DNA of 64,000 nucleotides from Triplophysa rosa (taxonomy: Eukaryota; Chordata; Actinopteri; Cypriniformes; Nemacheilidae): assembly GCF_024868665.1 (NCBI RefSeq), contig NC_079895.1, positions 4,366,154 to 4,430,153 of the forward strand, written 5' to 3'. Positions 39,901 to 48,199 of the stretch are shown here, piece by piece; the stretch's first letter is position 1, and the number at the start of each line of letters is the position of its first letter. The notes under the pieces were generated by a model, which was given only the letters and a program-made list of their open reading frames with translations, searched no databases and was not told the origin of the DNA. The position numbers were made by a program, and so were the translations under genes.

Positions 39901-42900
39901 TCTTTATGTTCAGCGCACCATCCCCTGACGCTCGGATTATAAGATTTCTTATTCCTGTGTGTCTGTTCCTCCACAGAAAGAGCTGTGCAACATGATCCTG
40001 GACTGTTGTGCCCAGCAAAGAACATACGAGAAGTTCTTCGGCCTTCTCGCTGGGGTAAGTCCATCTCACAATCTGTTTATTTCATCTACAAATCGGTGTT
40101 ATTGAAGGATAGAGATTGCATTTTAGTCCTGACTTTGGTTTATTTATCTTTTATTTCGAACTAGTATGTTTAACTTACTAGTCAAAATTATACAACATCT
40201 CTAACAGAAATATGAATACATATTATAGCTGTTTTTTAATTTCGAGTTTCCAGCTTATTACGAAGACTTTTCTTAAACTGCTTTCACAAGCCAGTAGTTC
40301 CAACGTGATGGGATTGCAGCATTGTTCTCGGTTTAGATTTCGCAATATTTCAAGTGGTAAACATGTCTTCTGCAATGTTAGCATGAGTTTAGCATGAGTT
40401 TTCACCAACTGTGTTTTTCTGCAGAGGTTTTGCCTGTTGAAGAAAGATTACATGGAGAGCTTTGAAGCCATCTGTCAGGAGCAGTACGAAACCATCCACC
40501 GTCTCGAAACCAACAAACTGCGCAATGTCGCTCGAATGTTCGCTCATCTGCTCTACACGGACTCCATTCCATGGAGTGTGCGTATCTCTCCTCGTTTCCT
40601 TCACATCAGCATTTAAACATTAAGCCGTAATGTTTCTTTCAAGCTGTAATTCTGTTTCAGAAAGCACCTCATCAATATGTCCTGACACGTTATTGGTTTA
40701 CCGATGCTGATGTTTGATAAGTGCATGTATGTGGGGTTAGACTGAGATTGCTTGGCGTTGTGTGTAATGGTTTGTCTTTTCACAGGTCCTTGAATGTGTT
40801 AAAATGAGTGAAGACTCGACAACGTCTTCCAGTCGAATCTTTGTGAAGATTTTGTTCCAGGAGCTTTGTGCTTATTTGGGTTTGCCTAAACTGAACGAGA
40901 GACTTAAGGACATGTAAGTGCCGAGTGGGATTTCATCTCATGAAATGGCAGTTAAATGTTTATTACCGAACAGTCAAATGGACCGTTTCATTTGTTTTCT
41001 TTCTCAGGACGTTGCAGCCTTTCTTTGAGGGTCTGTTCCCACGTGACAATCCGAGGAACACGAGATTCGCCATTAATTTCTTCACATCTATTGGTCTCGG
41101 AGGTCTCACGTAAGTTTCTGTAGGCTCTCTGGTTTTAACTTTGTTTCTGTAGCTCAGTTGGTTGAGCAAAGGTCATGAGTTTTATTCCCATGAAACATGC
41201 ATGCTAATAAAAATGGACACCTTGAATACACTGTAAGTCGCTTTGGATAAAACCGTCCCCCGAATGTATAAACGTAAAGCCTCGCTGAGATGACAGATGT
41301 CTTGTAGGTGTGTCACGATGAGCAGTAGACTGATGCTCACGAAACCGTCACTGATGCTTTTCTTCTGTCGTTCCTCAGGGATGAGCTGAGAGAACATCTG
41401 AAGAACGCTCCAAAGATGATCATGACCCAGACACAGGACGTGGAGTCATCGGATTCTTCCTCTTCTTCCTCATCGTCTTCAGAATCCTCCTCATCCTCAG
41501 ACTCTTCTTCTGACAGTGACAGCAGCGATTCGTCCAGTGACTCCTCCTCCAGCAGCAGCAGCTCTTCAGGTATCGGACACTCTCAGATAGATGTAGAAAA
41601 GGTGTGATAATGGTCATATTTGACATATTTTTGTAGCCTTTGTTTTCTGTTTTGATTATTGTGAAGGGTTTTCAAACCATTCAAACAAAGTCATAAAATT
41701 GGCGAACTTCTCATGAACCTGCTCTCTATAATACATTTAGCTTCTCTCAGATATACTGTGTCCTCTTTTAGGATCTGAAAATATGTCCAGATTTGCTCAT
41801 AATTGGGTTGTTCTGGATAACCAGATGATGATAAACACTTATAAATACTTCCCCCTCCCGGTGTGTATGCAAATAAACACTTCTGGTTTCGGCGTTGTGA
41901 TTATAATTAGATTTGAGAACAGACAGATTGTGACAGGAGTCTGTGAGCCCCAGCCATTCAAGTGGAGTCATTTGTTTCACGAGGCTGTTAATGAAGTTAC
42001 ATTTTTAGAAGATATGTGATGTCAGGCCTTTATCATCTCATCAGCGACCGTTTTATAGATGTTCATTGTTGTTTATAGGTTTACAGGATTTCAAGAATGA
42101 TAGTCACTTGCAGTTCCAGCAAACACGTGCCCTGCGCTCATGCAGGCTCGGCCAAATATTTCATGCATTTTTGCTGGCTGTGGGCTAGTCAGTAGAGTTT
42201 GCTCAACATGGCTTTTTTGTTGAAGCAGGTTAGAGTTGGTGCTTTAGGATCAAGACAACAGCGTTATATAACCACTGTATCATACAAAAATGTCCATAAA
42301 TGTCCACTTGTTTTCAATACAGGTATTGCAAACCTGTATTGAATCATGAGCTGCATGCAATTATTTTATTTTTTTCAAAATGCTTACAAATATTCCTATA
42401 TTCCTTCACAGACTCTGACTCGAGACGCAAGAAGGTCTCAGGCAAGAAAAAAAAGAAGAACAAGGACAAGAGCTCCAGCAAGGCATCTAACCAGCGTTCC
42501 CCTCTGGAGGAGCGACCGAGCAAGAGGCTCGAGAACCAGCGGCAAGACGGAAGCGACGAAGACCGCCGCAGATCCGAAAACCACCAGAGAGATTCCCACC
42601 GCAGGGGACGTGCGGGGGAGTCACCTCCTGCTCGACAACGAGGAGACGAGGAGCGTGCAAGAGGACACGAGGAGCGTGCAAGAGGACACAAGGACCAGCA
42701 ACATCACAGACACGGCCAGGATTGCGAGGACAAGCAGCAGGATTTGCGCAGGAACAAGGATAACAACAGAAGCGGTTCCCCAGCGGGCAGGGACAAAGAC
42801 AGACGGAGAAGCAGGGAGAAGGAGCCTCTGCGGAGGAGCAGGGAAAGGTCGAAGTCGCAGGAGAGGAGCCGCAATGAGATCGACTCCAGGGACTCCTACA

Positions 42901-43010
42901 GGAACGGCTTGGAGAGGGCGGACAAAGAGAACAGGCGTTCTCACAGATACAGCGAAACCAGGAGGAAGGTGGAGAAAGGCAGAGATGGATCGCCTAGGAG
43001 CCACAGATAG
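18534..43010 (+). CDS. cwc22: cwc22, spliceosome-associated MIF4G/MA3 protein, 21 coding exons, one in-frame TGA
   Basis: CWC22 is a nuclear spliceosomal protein whose MIF4G domain binds eIF4A3 and brings it to the spliceosome; it is needed for splicing and exon-junction-complex assembly. Exons: 18534-18596, 21128-21227, 23945-24147, 24323-24375, 24481-24549, 24637-24897, 25700-25828, 25914-26082, 26163-26216, 26337-26472, 26555-26761, 29043-29105, 29631-29729, 31021-31105, 34497-34557, 39977-40054, 40425-40577, 40786-40913, 41008-41109, 41379-41569, 42412-43010. Every junction is GT/AG and phases add up to 1,000 codons plus TAG. From about residue 220 to 760 the reading follows vertebrate CWC22 nearly residue by residue ([75 protein letters not shown]). 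Codon 570, in exon 15, is TGA where the family has Cys. The gene is otherwise undamaged, so it could be a recent null allele or duplicate, or a base error. It is longer than human CWC22 (about 908 residues), mostly from a longer RS-rich N-terminus. Confidence 0.97.
20420..20444. repeat. (TA)n microsatellite
   Basis: About 12 TA units directly abut the end of the Delta-like exon 2. On the minus strand its first bases supply the GTATAT that would be the splice donor of that exon. A second TA-rich tract (20924-20950) lies on the far side of the fragment. Confidence 0.95.
20446..20826 (-). pseudogene. dll4: Delta-like (dll4-type) 5' gene fragment, exons 1-2, antisense in cwc22 intron 1
   Basis: On the minus strand, 20826-20773 encodes an 18-residue start ([18 protein letters not shown]) that looks like a signal peptide and ends at CAG before GTAAAC. 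After a 143-bp intron ending CCCTTCAG, 20629-20446 continues in frame (184 nt) with [34 protein letters not shown] and [16 protein letters not shown]. This is the MNNL region of a Delta-type Notch ligand, secreted or membrane-bound in normal genes. The short Cys spacing and VVSPGxCxFG fit Dll4 better than DeltaA, C or D as I recall them. The exon ends in phase 1 at GTATAT. No C2-like remainder, DSL, EGF or membrane exon was found on the minus strand from 18.6 to 20.4 kb, so it is a truncated copy. The (TA)n edges and the N at 20923 leave an assembly join possible. Confidence 0.82.
20923..20958. repeat. TA/CA-rich tract with one ambiguous base
   Basis: Position 20923 is N, followed by TATGTATATATACAGTATAT and a short CA run. 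It marks the upstream (5') side of the antisense Delta-like fragment. Confidence 0.9.
21500..21700. repeat. Dispersed repeat shared with 34190-34320 (inverse)
   Basis: TTCGGAAAGTTTTTTTCGAA and ATTGGACAATTCTCCCGGAA here correspond, in reverse complement, to CTTTCCGAAGTTTTCCGAAC and TTCCGGGAGAATGGCCAAT in intron 14. The two are copies of an unnamed repeat in opposite orientation. No coding potential recognised. Confidence 0.5.
22215..22536. mobile_element. Palindromic Tc1/mariner-like MITE
   Basis: The element starts CAGTGAGGGAAATAATTATT and ends AATAATTATTTCCCTCACTG, flanked by TA on both sides (22213-22214 and 22537-22538). The inverted arms extend about 150 bp each, with the centre at a second palindrome near 22365-22390 (AAAGGTTATAAATTTATAAC). 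Target TA and end sequence fit the Tc1/mariner group. Confidence 0.88.
22863..23111 (-). pseudogene. Unrecognised antisense coding-like block
   Basis: On the minus strand a frame runs from a good splice acceptor (GGGTTTTGCAG, AG at 23113-23112) to TAG at 22863. It reads [18 protein letters not shown], then [20 protein letters not shown], then [14 protein letters not shown]. The amino acid pattern is helical and protein-like, with few of the oddities of chance frames. Possible internal donors occur after AAG (GTTACT) and GAA (GTGAGA). I do not recognise the family. It could be an exon of an antisense gene, a second captured gene fragment or a transposon piece; chance is not excluded. Confidence 0.35.
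24898..25699 (+). other. cwc22: cwc22 intron 6
   Basis: About 0.8 kb of unique-looking sequence. A small frame runs from 25637 into exon 7 and beyond, but it is out of frame with the protein. Nothing else is recognised. Confidence 0.8.
25700..26761 (+). other. cwc22: cwc22 exons 7-11: MIF4G domain
   Basis: Exons 25700-25828, 25914-26082, 26163-26216, 26337-26472 and 26555-26761 encode about residues 250-482. The reading opens with [20 protein letters not shown] and closes with [17 protein letters not shown], covering the whole MIF4G HEAT-repeat domain. This is the eIF4A3-binding part; the GLINKVN helix lies at about residues 267-273. It is very close to human CWC22 throughout. All five exons lie within about 1.1 kb with short introns, and none carries a stop or frameshift. 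Confidence 0.96.
26974..28236. mobile_element. Large foldback hAT-like element in cwc22 intron 11
   Basis: The ends are TAGGGATGTAACGATTC and GAATCGTTACATCCCTA, perfect inverted repeats. They are flanked by ATAATAGA (26966-26973) and ATAATGGA (28237-28244), a near-identical 8-bp target duplication typical of hAT. Each arm runs hundreds of bases: GGGGGAACCTCCGCCC near 27391 is inverse to GGGCGGAGGTTCCC near 27838, and ATGGATGGCAACGCA near 27510 to TGCGTTGCCATCCAT near 27720. The outer arms also contain AAAGGGATGGTTCACCC, the start of the small foldback family. There is no transposase frame. Confidence 0.85.
28248..28497. repeat. ATTAATCG-ended repeat next to the foldback element
   Basis: It begins CAGTGCTGCACGATTAATCG and ends with AATCACGATTATCATTTTAC and GTTATCGAGCAC. 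This is similar to common fish DNA repeats that start GCTGCACGATTAATCG. It lies directly beside the 26974-28236 element. Non-coding. Confidence 0.5.
29043..29729 (+). other. cwc22: cwc22 exons 12-13: linker and acidic tract
   Basis: Exon 12 (29043-29105) reads [20 protein letters not shown], the conserved segment after MIF4G. Exon 13 (29631-29729) begins [18 protein letters not shown] and turns into an Asp/Glu tract. Human CWC22 has an equally acidic linker here between MIF4G and MA3. Both exons are in frame with their neighbours (phase 1). Confidence 0.95.
29730..31020 (+). other. cwc22: cwc22 intron 13
   Basis: About 1.3 kb, ending in TTCATTTAG. No element, RNA gene or second frame was recognised. 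Confidence 0.8.
32539..32850 (+). mobile_element. AGGTCCAG-family TTAA MITE, copy 2 (truncated)
   Basis: It starts after TTAA at 32535-32538 and follows the 52078 copy through GTGGTGAGGTTG, CCAACGGCTCACTCCA and the GGGCTACTGTAG block. It loses similarity near 32850, so the right end is missing. In cwc22 intron 14. Confidence 0.72.
32911..33319. mobile_element. MITE with TTTTTTACTTCTRCG ends
   Basis: The left end GTTTTTTACTTCTGCGTCGG is inverse to the right end CTCTGCGTAGAAGTAAAAAAC. The inner part is GC-rich with CTACGC repeats near both ends. The 140-codon frame at 32885-33307 runs across the whole element and is accidental. In cwc22 intron 14. Confidence 0.7.
34190..34320. repeat. Dispersed repeat shared with 21500-21700 (inverse)
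   Basis: TTCCGGGAGAATGGCCAATA and CTTTCCGAAGTTTTCCGAAC match the intron 2 repeat in reverse orientation. In cwc22 intron 14, just before exon 15. Confidence 0.5.
34497..34557 (+). other. cwc22: cwc22 exon 15 with in-frame TGA at 34513-34515
   Basis: This exon is 61 nt, with acceptor CCACAG and donor GTACGT. In the cwc22 frame it reads SLDFEE, stop, [14 protein letters not shown]. Human CWC22 reads SLDFEECAHKLL at this point, so the TGA stands exactly on the Cys codon and needs only one base change from TGC or TGT. Skipping the exon would shift the frame, because 61 is not a multiple of 3. No alternative internal acceptor that removes only the stop was seen. As written, translation would end after 569 residues, near the start of MA3 and after a complete MIF4G domain. 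Confidence 0.93.
36892..36929 (+). repeat. (AAAG)n microsatellite
   Basis: Nine uninterrupted AAGA-type units in cwc22 intron 15. Confidence 0.97.
37745..38205 (-). repeat. Dispersed repeat, copy 3 of 3 (reverse)
   Basis: The reverse complement matches 14222-14660 through several blocks (AATCAAACCTCAGGAG, GTCATCCAACAGCAATGT, TTTCCTAAATACGTG). One end carries CCGCGGAAAAAATGAAGAGG, which looks like an element terminus. Non-coding. Confidence 0.65.
41147..41279 (+). mobile_element. tRNA-derived SINE in cwc22 intron 19
   Basis: TGTAGCTCAGTTGGTTGAGC is a pol III A-box region, followed by a degraded B box (GAGTTTTATTCCC). The tail has GTAAGTCGCTTTGGATAAAA, the conserved 3' block of common fish SINEs. 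It is transcribed in the same direction as cwc22 and is too diverged to be an active tRNA. Confidence 0.8.
41379..41569 (+). other. cwc22: cwc22 exon 20: poly-Ser tract
   Basis: It encodes [20 protein letters not shown] and then a long Ser run broken by Asp and Glu (about residues 758-801). Human CWC22 has a similar Ser-rich stretch here. TCC, TCT and AGC codons are mixed, so this is selected composition rather than a simple trinucleotide expansion. Confidence 0.94.
42412..43010 (+). other. cwc22: cwc22 exon 21: basic RS/RE tail and stop
   Basis: The last 199 codons run from [20 protein letters not shown] to [11 protein letters not shown] and TAG at 43008-43010. The tail is rich in Arg, Lys, Glu, Asp and Ser, matching the disordered tail of CWC22 homologues in composition more than in order. 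A 21-bp exact duplication (42648-42668, 42669-42689) encodes EERARGH twice. An overlapping +1 frame of 240 codons is a shadow. Confidence 0.94.
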
Positions 43011-43287
43011 CCGCTTTGAAGAAGATCAAATGAAAATCGTGATAGTCGTGTTGTTGTACCAACGTTGAACCTTGCTTTTGTTCACTGTGACTCTCACCTG
43101 TGTGCTTCTGCATAGCCTTTACATTGCCATACAGCTTATTGAGCAAGAACGTTTATAGTAATGTGGACGGTCTCCAAGTTCCCAAAAGGATTTTAGCGGT
43201 TAAAGTATCGGGGACGTTTTGTATTTTACGTATCCTTTGCCCAATTGTGTTTTTTGCTGTTGATTCAAAAAAATTGGAGAAACAAGA

Positions 43288-43293
43288 TTAAAG
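43288..43293 (+). terminator. cwc22: Possible cwc22 polyadenylation signal ATTAAA
   Basis: ATTAAA lies 278 bp after the stop codon. A GT-rich stretch (GTGGTTTTGTTCTGTGTAC, near 43349) follows and could be the downstream element. No canonical AATAAA was seen in the first 400 bp of 3' UTR. Confidence 0.4.
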
Positions 43294-43516
43294 ATGACAT
43301 TTGCCATACATTTGAAAGGTTGACTGTGCTCATTGAAGCTCAGGGATGTGGTTTTGTTCTGTGTACATTGGCCTTAGCATTCAAACATTTTAAGCCACTA
43401 CTAATGGTTGAATGTCATTGGATATCAATCAAAACAAGTGGATTGCACAAGCACACATGAAGCAAACATTTCTATAAATAGATGGGTATTTTTGGGAAAA
43501 CTGGGTTTGTCAGATG

Positions 43517-43856
43517 CAGAGTTATTATAGTTTTATTAACATTTTAAATTAGCTTTTATTTTTAGATCTTTAGTTTTTATGCTAATATTAGTTAGTTTTA
43601 GCAATTTTGGTATATGCTGTTGTCATTTTATAATTTATTTTTTTATGTTGCTATATAATATTAATTTCTATTTAAGTTTTAATTTTTTTGTTTATTATAA
43701 TTTTAGTGCTTTAAACTTATTTCAATTTATTTTTGAGGCAACATTTCAATTTTTCCTTAAAGTTTTTCCCCATCATTTTTAGGTCAATATTTGATTTGAT
43801 TTCAATGAACAGAGACGTTTTCAAAGTTTTAATTTTAGTAAACTAAAATAACCTTG
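43517..43856 (+). mobile_element. hAT-type MITE, CAGAGTTATTATAG family, copy 1
   Basis: It starts CAGAGTTATTATAGTTTTAT and ends AACTAAAATAACCTTG, inverse to one another over about 15 bp. It is a close copy of 57487-57853 in the same orientation. No matching target duplication was seen here. It lies about 500 bp past the cwc22 stop, so it may be at the edge of the 3' UTR. Confidence 0.75.
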
Positions 43857-44915
43857 TGTGGGACTAAAACTAAAAAGGTTTTTGCCCCAGTTTAAAAAAA
43901 AGCATTATTTGCATGAAACAACTTTTATTGAGAAAACAGATCCACATCTTTGTTGCTTGTTGTCGCCATTTTGTTACATTTTGTGAAGCGTAAAGGAGTG
44001 ATATTGCCTGTTGGTGCTGTTTTTTTTCACTTTAATCTTACGTTTCAATAATATTACATATTCAAAATATTCTGTTATTTGTATATCTTTAATCTTGATA
44101 TATTGCCCACCCCTAATGCAATGACATTGATACAGTTTTCAGTACGGCTAAAGTGAGACAACAAAATAGGTTTTCTGGCTATGTTGTGTTAGTGTTGAAG
44201 CTTAATGACGTCACACATTTTTTATCATTACACAGCACATGCGTTTCTGTCACGTGTCATCAGAGATGCACTGAAATTTCATTGCTGTTGTGTGTGAGCC
44301 TGTTTTGCTTTTACTGATTTCTGCCGTGCTGCCTGATAGGATTTCACATCTGCGGTGACCTTGTGTGTATTTCCAGGGGTTATACTGAGACTGGACTGTT
44401 TATGTCAAGCCCAATATAGAAACAGCCCTTTTCTTCGTAGTAGCTAGCTGTTAATGGGATGCGGGACAAGCCCAGTGGTGGTGTAGAGCAGCCAATCGTA
44501 TGTGAATTAAAGGTCATCAATTGTGTGTTAGCAGTTTGTTCAAAGGAAGGATTTCAGGTTTGTGTATCTTAGTTCAACAGAAGGGTGAATCTCACAGAAA
44601 CATTTTCAAGGTCACTTTTCGCCTCAAAATCAATGAAACGCAACGAGAAATTGTAATTTTACATTAAATCTTGTTTAAATCTTTCTCATCATTTTTTACT
44701 TGACATATGTTTGACTCAAATTCTCATCATGCATACTAATGTATTATTTTAATGTTTTGCATTTTTTCCAATTATTATTAATGGTGATTCTTATTAGGCT
44801 CTTTTTTTAAATGTAGTTATAAATTTATTTCGGCATACAGCAGTATAGCAAATACTACTCTAAAAAATTTTTTCAAAAATTACTGCAATGAAAATTAGTT
44901 ATTTGCATCATTTTA

Positions 44916-45173
44916 AAAGGATAGTTCACCCCAAAAATAATGATTCTTTCATCATATACTCTTTTGCGGATCACAAATCGAGACCTTTTGAAGAACGTTT
45001 GTAACCAAACAGCATTGGCCCCAATTGACTTCCGTTGTATGGACACAAAACCACTGAGACATTTCTCAAAATATCTTCATGTGTGTTTCACTAAAGAACG
45101 AGTCATATACAAGTTGAGACATGAGGATGCCAAAATGATGACAGAATTGTATTTTTGGGTGAACTATGCCTTT
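44916..45173. mobile_element. Foldback MITE, AAAGGGACRGTTCACCC family
   Basis: The left end is AAAAGGATAGTTCACCCCAA and the right end TTTTTGGGTGAACTATGCC. It is a degenerate copy, with arms shortened relative to 61849-62205. Confidence 0.8.
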
Positions 45174-46519
45174 AATGTGAATAATGGATAAGATGGCGGC
45201 TCAAAAAATTGTCACAATTTAAAACGATCCTAAATAGTCAATGTATTCAAGATTTTTGTGAATTGAAATGCAATTTCCCGTTTCTGTCTTTTAATTATAG
45301 GGTGAAATGTGACCCATTCTGGTTTTTGACAGCTATCATGGGATTCACCCAGTCAAACCCCTTCAAAGAGCAGAACAATCGGCATGAATACTCAAGTGGG
45401 TCAATGGTATTAATAACTAATGACCTCCTTCTTTCTGGTGCTTAACTGTCTTGTTTATCATCTTTGTCTGCTTAAGACAGACTGTTGACAGCATCAGAGC
45501 AAAAAGAGCTTGATTGTGTCTGGAAGGCAGCTGTGGCATAGGGCGCTCTGAAGGGAGACATTTGCCCGTTTTATTATCATTGAAGCAAGAGATAGACCTG
45601 TTATTTCGAACTCCTTTGACACCACGCTGTCAGAGTCACTTCTGGAAGAGCTTCTTCTCTGCTGCTCGCACCACAAACAGCATGTCTGCAGGAATTTTGC
45701 ACTTCAGTCTCAAGAGTCGGTTTTGGACGCATGCCCCTTCCATTCACAGCCAACTGCCAATTTGCTTGTCTGACTGGAGAATTACAATTTACTCCCCATA
45801 TGTGGTCTTGGGCTTTCAGGATATTTCAGGTTTCTTTTGTGGCTAGACTCTTAAATTCATAAATACAATATTCTAGTTATTCACAGTTTCTGGGCTAAAA
45901 TAGAAAGTGAGATTTTTGGGAGACGTGGGAATAGCAGCTTTCATCAGACTCCAAACACCTGACTCACTGCTGGGCCGCATGGGACAGACTTGACATCAAC
46001 ATTTGATGCGTTGACATCGACTGCATCTATCTCCATTAATGTCTGCGCACGCATGTTTTTTTTACATGACCGCTTAGGGAATTGATTTACATCCATTCTC
46101 ATCTGCATCCCATCTCCCTGTGCGTTACTGTAGGATGCAGCAAGTATATTTTGTGGTCGCGCTGATGGATGTCGGTGTGAGAATGGGCAGTTAAGCAAGC
46201 GCCTGGAAAGAAAATATTGAATGGAAGCTCTGCCCAACGTCACCACAGGAATTGAATGATAGGGTGGAGTTCTGCGTGGGTGGTTTCTCGAACCCTGTTT
46301 TTATATTTGAAAATAGACCTTTTGTAGATTACCGTTAGTGTAGCGTGCAATTAGGGGTCCATGCCTTCTTGCAAGATGTCTCCCATGAAATCAAAGTTGG
46401 TGTTTTTTGGATTTTAGTGTAATGTTTGCCACAAAGATATCTATAAATGTGAGCTCCAAAACAATGACAAATTTTGCAGTTAAGAGGATAAAAGGATTTA
46501 AAACATATAGAGACTTCCT

Positions 46520-46700
46520 TTAAAAACAGAACAATGACTTTTATGACATCATTCTGCACTTCAGCTTCTCATCAAAATGCAGGCTTTGGTGTAGGCTAAA
46601 TGTCATTGGCTATTTATATAAAATTGGGAGGAGCCACGCAATATGTCCCGCCCTAGCCTTCTTTCTCAGTGAAACAATGCTTCACATTTTAAAACACTAC
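46520..46700 (+). repeat. Dispersed repeat shared with 12190-12378
   Basis: ATGACATCATTCTGCACTTC and the following GGGAGGAG-containing stretch match the earlier copy. Non-coding. Confidence 0.5.
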
Positions 46701-46989
46701 ATTTAAGTCCAGCTTGGTATAGATTTCTGCTGAAATAAACTACTTGTAAACAAACACTTAGTTCACCCTTGTCCATTTACAAAACGTAATTCCACCTCAG
46801 ATGCCACTTGGAAAAAAAACCCGTGCAACATTAGCTTTACACAGATTTTTTACACTGCAAAGTCTTATCAGTTTCAATTACATTTAGCAATTTTTTGTCG
46901 TATAAATTCAAAAAGATTACTCGGGGGGAGGTCGAGTATAAAGTGTGCTCCCAGGTAGCGCTGCTTCAAGGATAAGCCTGCGTGGAGAT

Positions 46990-47289
46990 ACTATGGCGAC
47001 GTTGTTGCTTATGAATATTAAGTAGATCGTGATGACGTCGCTCGGCTACTCGTCAACCGCGGCAAACGCTTGGCTGCTGAATATTAATGAGAGCTTTCTG
47101 ACGTTCTCGGAATCTCTCCTATGGCAGAACCCAGGATCTGAATATTAAAGAGACAAAGTTGACGTTGCTTAGTAACCGCCCAATGAGGAGATATCATATG
47201 AATATTACTGCCATGGCCGTCATATTAGCATAGTAGGATTTGTAAACACTCCAGTCAGGACGAGGCGCATCGCCTCAAACACAGTCAGT
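46990..47289 (+). promoter_or_regulatory. Promoter-like block with phased GAATATTA/TGACGT modules, X-box and CCAAT
   Basis: GAATATTA occurs at 47013, 47079, 47140 and 47200. At the first three, TGACGT (CRE half-site or core) follows after exactly 12 bp (47033, 47099, 47160); the first is TGACGTCG. At the fourth, CGTCA lies on the reverse strand at about the same offset. GTTGCTTAGTAACC at 47164-47177 fits an RFX X-box, and CCAAT follows at 47080+100 (47180-47184). The block is richer in CpG than its surroundings and ends about 10-100 bp before a candidate exon. CREB/ATF, RFX and NF-Y binding is inference from motifs. Confidence 0.55.
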
Positions 47290-47358
47290 ATGTGCCGCGC
47301 AACCTGCAGGACAGTGAAGCCAAGTGTGTTGAACTTTACCGGCGAACTGGGTGTTCAG
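47290..47358 (+). CDS. Candidate first exon (23 codons or 5' UTR), possibly znf385b
   Basis: An ATG at 47290 opens 23 codons (MCRATCRTVKPS, then VLNFTGELGVQ) that end in phase 0 at CAG before GTGAGT, a strong donor. It directly follows the promoter-like block. No partner exon with matching phase was found in the remaining 16.6 kb, so the first intron would extend past the window. In mammals the gene downstream of CWC22 on the same strand is ZNF385B, which has very long introns; this could be its start, but no conserved ZNF385B peptide is visible. It may instead be non-coding. The exon shape is supported, the gene name is not. Confidence 0.33.
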
Positions 47359-48199
47359 GTGAGTTACTTTTCGGCGAATTTAAGACAGTTTTGAATAAAA
47401 TCACACCCAAATGTGTTATCTTTTAGGAGATTTAATAAGAACAAACGCACCGGAGATCCGTTCAGATTGTGATGAGCTGACCTGCTGTATAAGTGCACTG
47501 GAAGTATAGTATACTATTTGCTGAGTTACATTTGAACGTTATGCTGTATTCTAGTATAACAGCGGAGATAGGCTATTTCACCTACAGGTTGGCAACGTTT
47601 GCATGAAAGTTAGTTTTCTTACATTTAGGAAAACCTAACATCATTTTCTTTGTCAAACGCTACAATTCAGTTGTTCAGTAATCTGTATTTGATATTTCTA
47701 TTCCGGTCTTAGATTTCTTGATTTTGATTGCTCTCCAAGCGCATCTGCCTGCAGTGTCTTTGCAGCAGACTCCGTCGAGATCGCGTGTGTGTGCACGAGC
47801 AGCTCAACTTTGTAAACACGAGTAACGCTATGCCTTCACTATCGTTCAGAATCAGTGCAGATAACTGTCATTTTCTTGTCTGTGCAGTTAATATCATAGG
47901 CGTCACAGGCTCAGCTCTGCTGACGTGACAGCAGCTCACTTGATTTTGAGACACATTCAGGGGTTCTTCATATTCATGTCGTTTTCTGTAGGCTAATATG
48001 AGTGTATGTATGTATAAAATAAGAGCAAATAATGATGATAACAATGTTTGTACAACACTAATTGTAAGATCTGAGCACCATTCACAGTTTGATAGCAATA
48101 AAATAATAGTCTAATAATTTGTAACTCTACAGTAGGCTATGTTCCTTCATGTTTCTTCGTATCCATGTCCTTTATGTGATGGTTTTTGAGTAATACATG

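Larger units (their letters stand above)
34558..39976 (+). other. cwc22: cwc22 intron 15
   Basis: At 5.4 kb it is the largest intron. It holds the (AAAG)n tract at 36892-36929 and the inverse copy of the dispersed repeat at 37745-38205. The rest is unique-looking non-coding sequence. Confidence 0.8.
31021..41109 (+). other. cwc22: cwc22 exons 14-19: MA3 domain region
   Basis: Exons 31021-31105, 34497-34557, 39977-40054, 40425-40577, 40786-40913 and 41008-41109 encode about residues 536-738. MA3 starts around [16 protein letters not shown] and runs through [40 protein letters not shown] and onward. After it come [20 protein letters not shown] and the conserved [20 protein letters not shown] block. 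Exons 14-16 are spread over long introns (3.4 and 5.4 kb). Exon 15 contains the TGA described separately; the other five are intact. Confidence 0.95.

Noticed and set aside
41147..41279. Possible tRNA gene
   Set aside because: A and B box traces are present, but no cloverleaf can be formed and the 3' block is that of a SINE.
42346..43068. 240-codon frame overlapping cwc22 exon 21
   Set aside because: It is a shifted shadow of the real exon; the chosen frame is in phase with exon 20 and matches the known tail composition.
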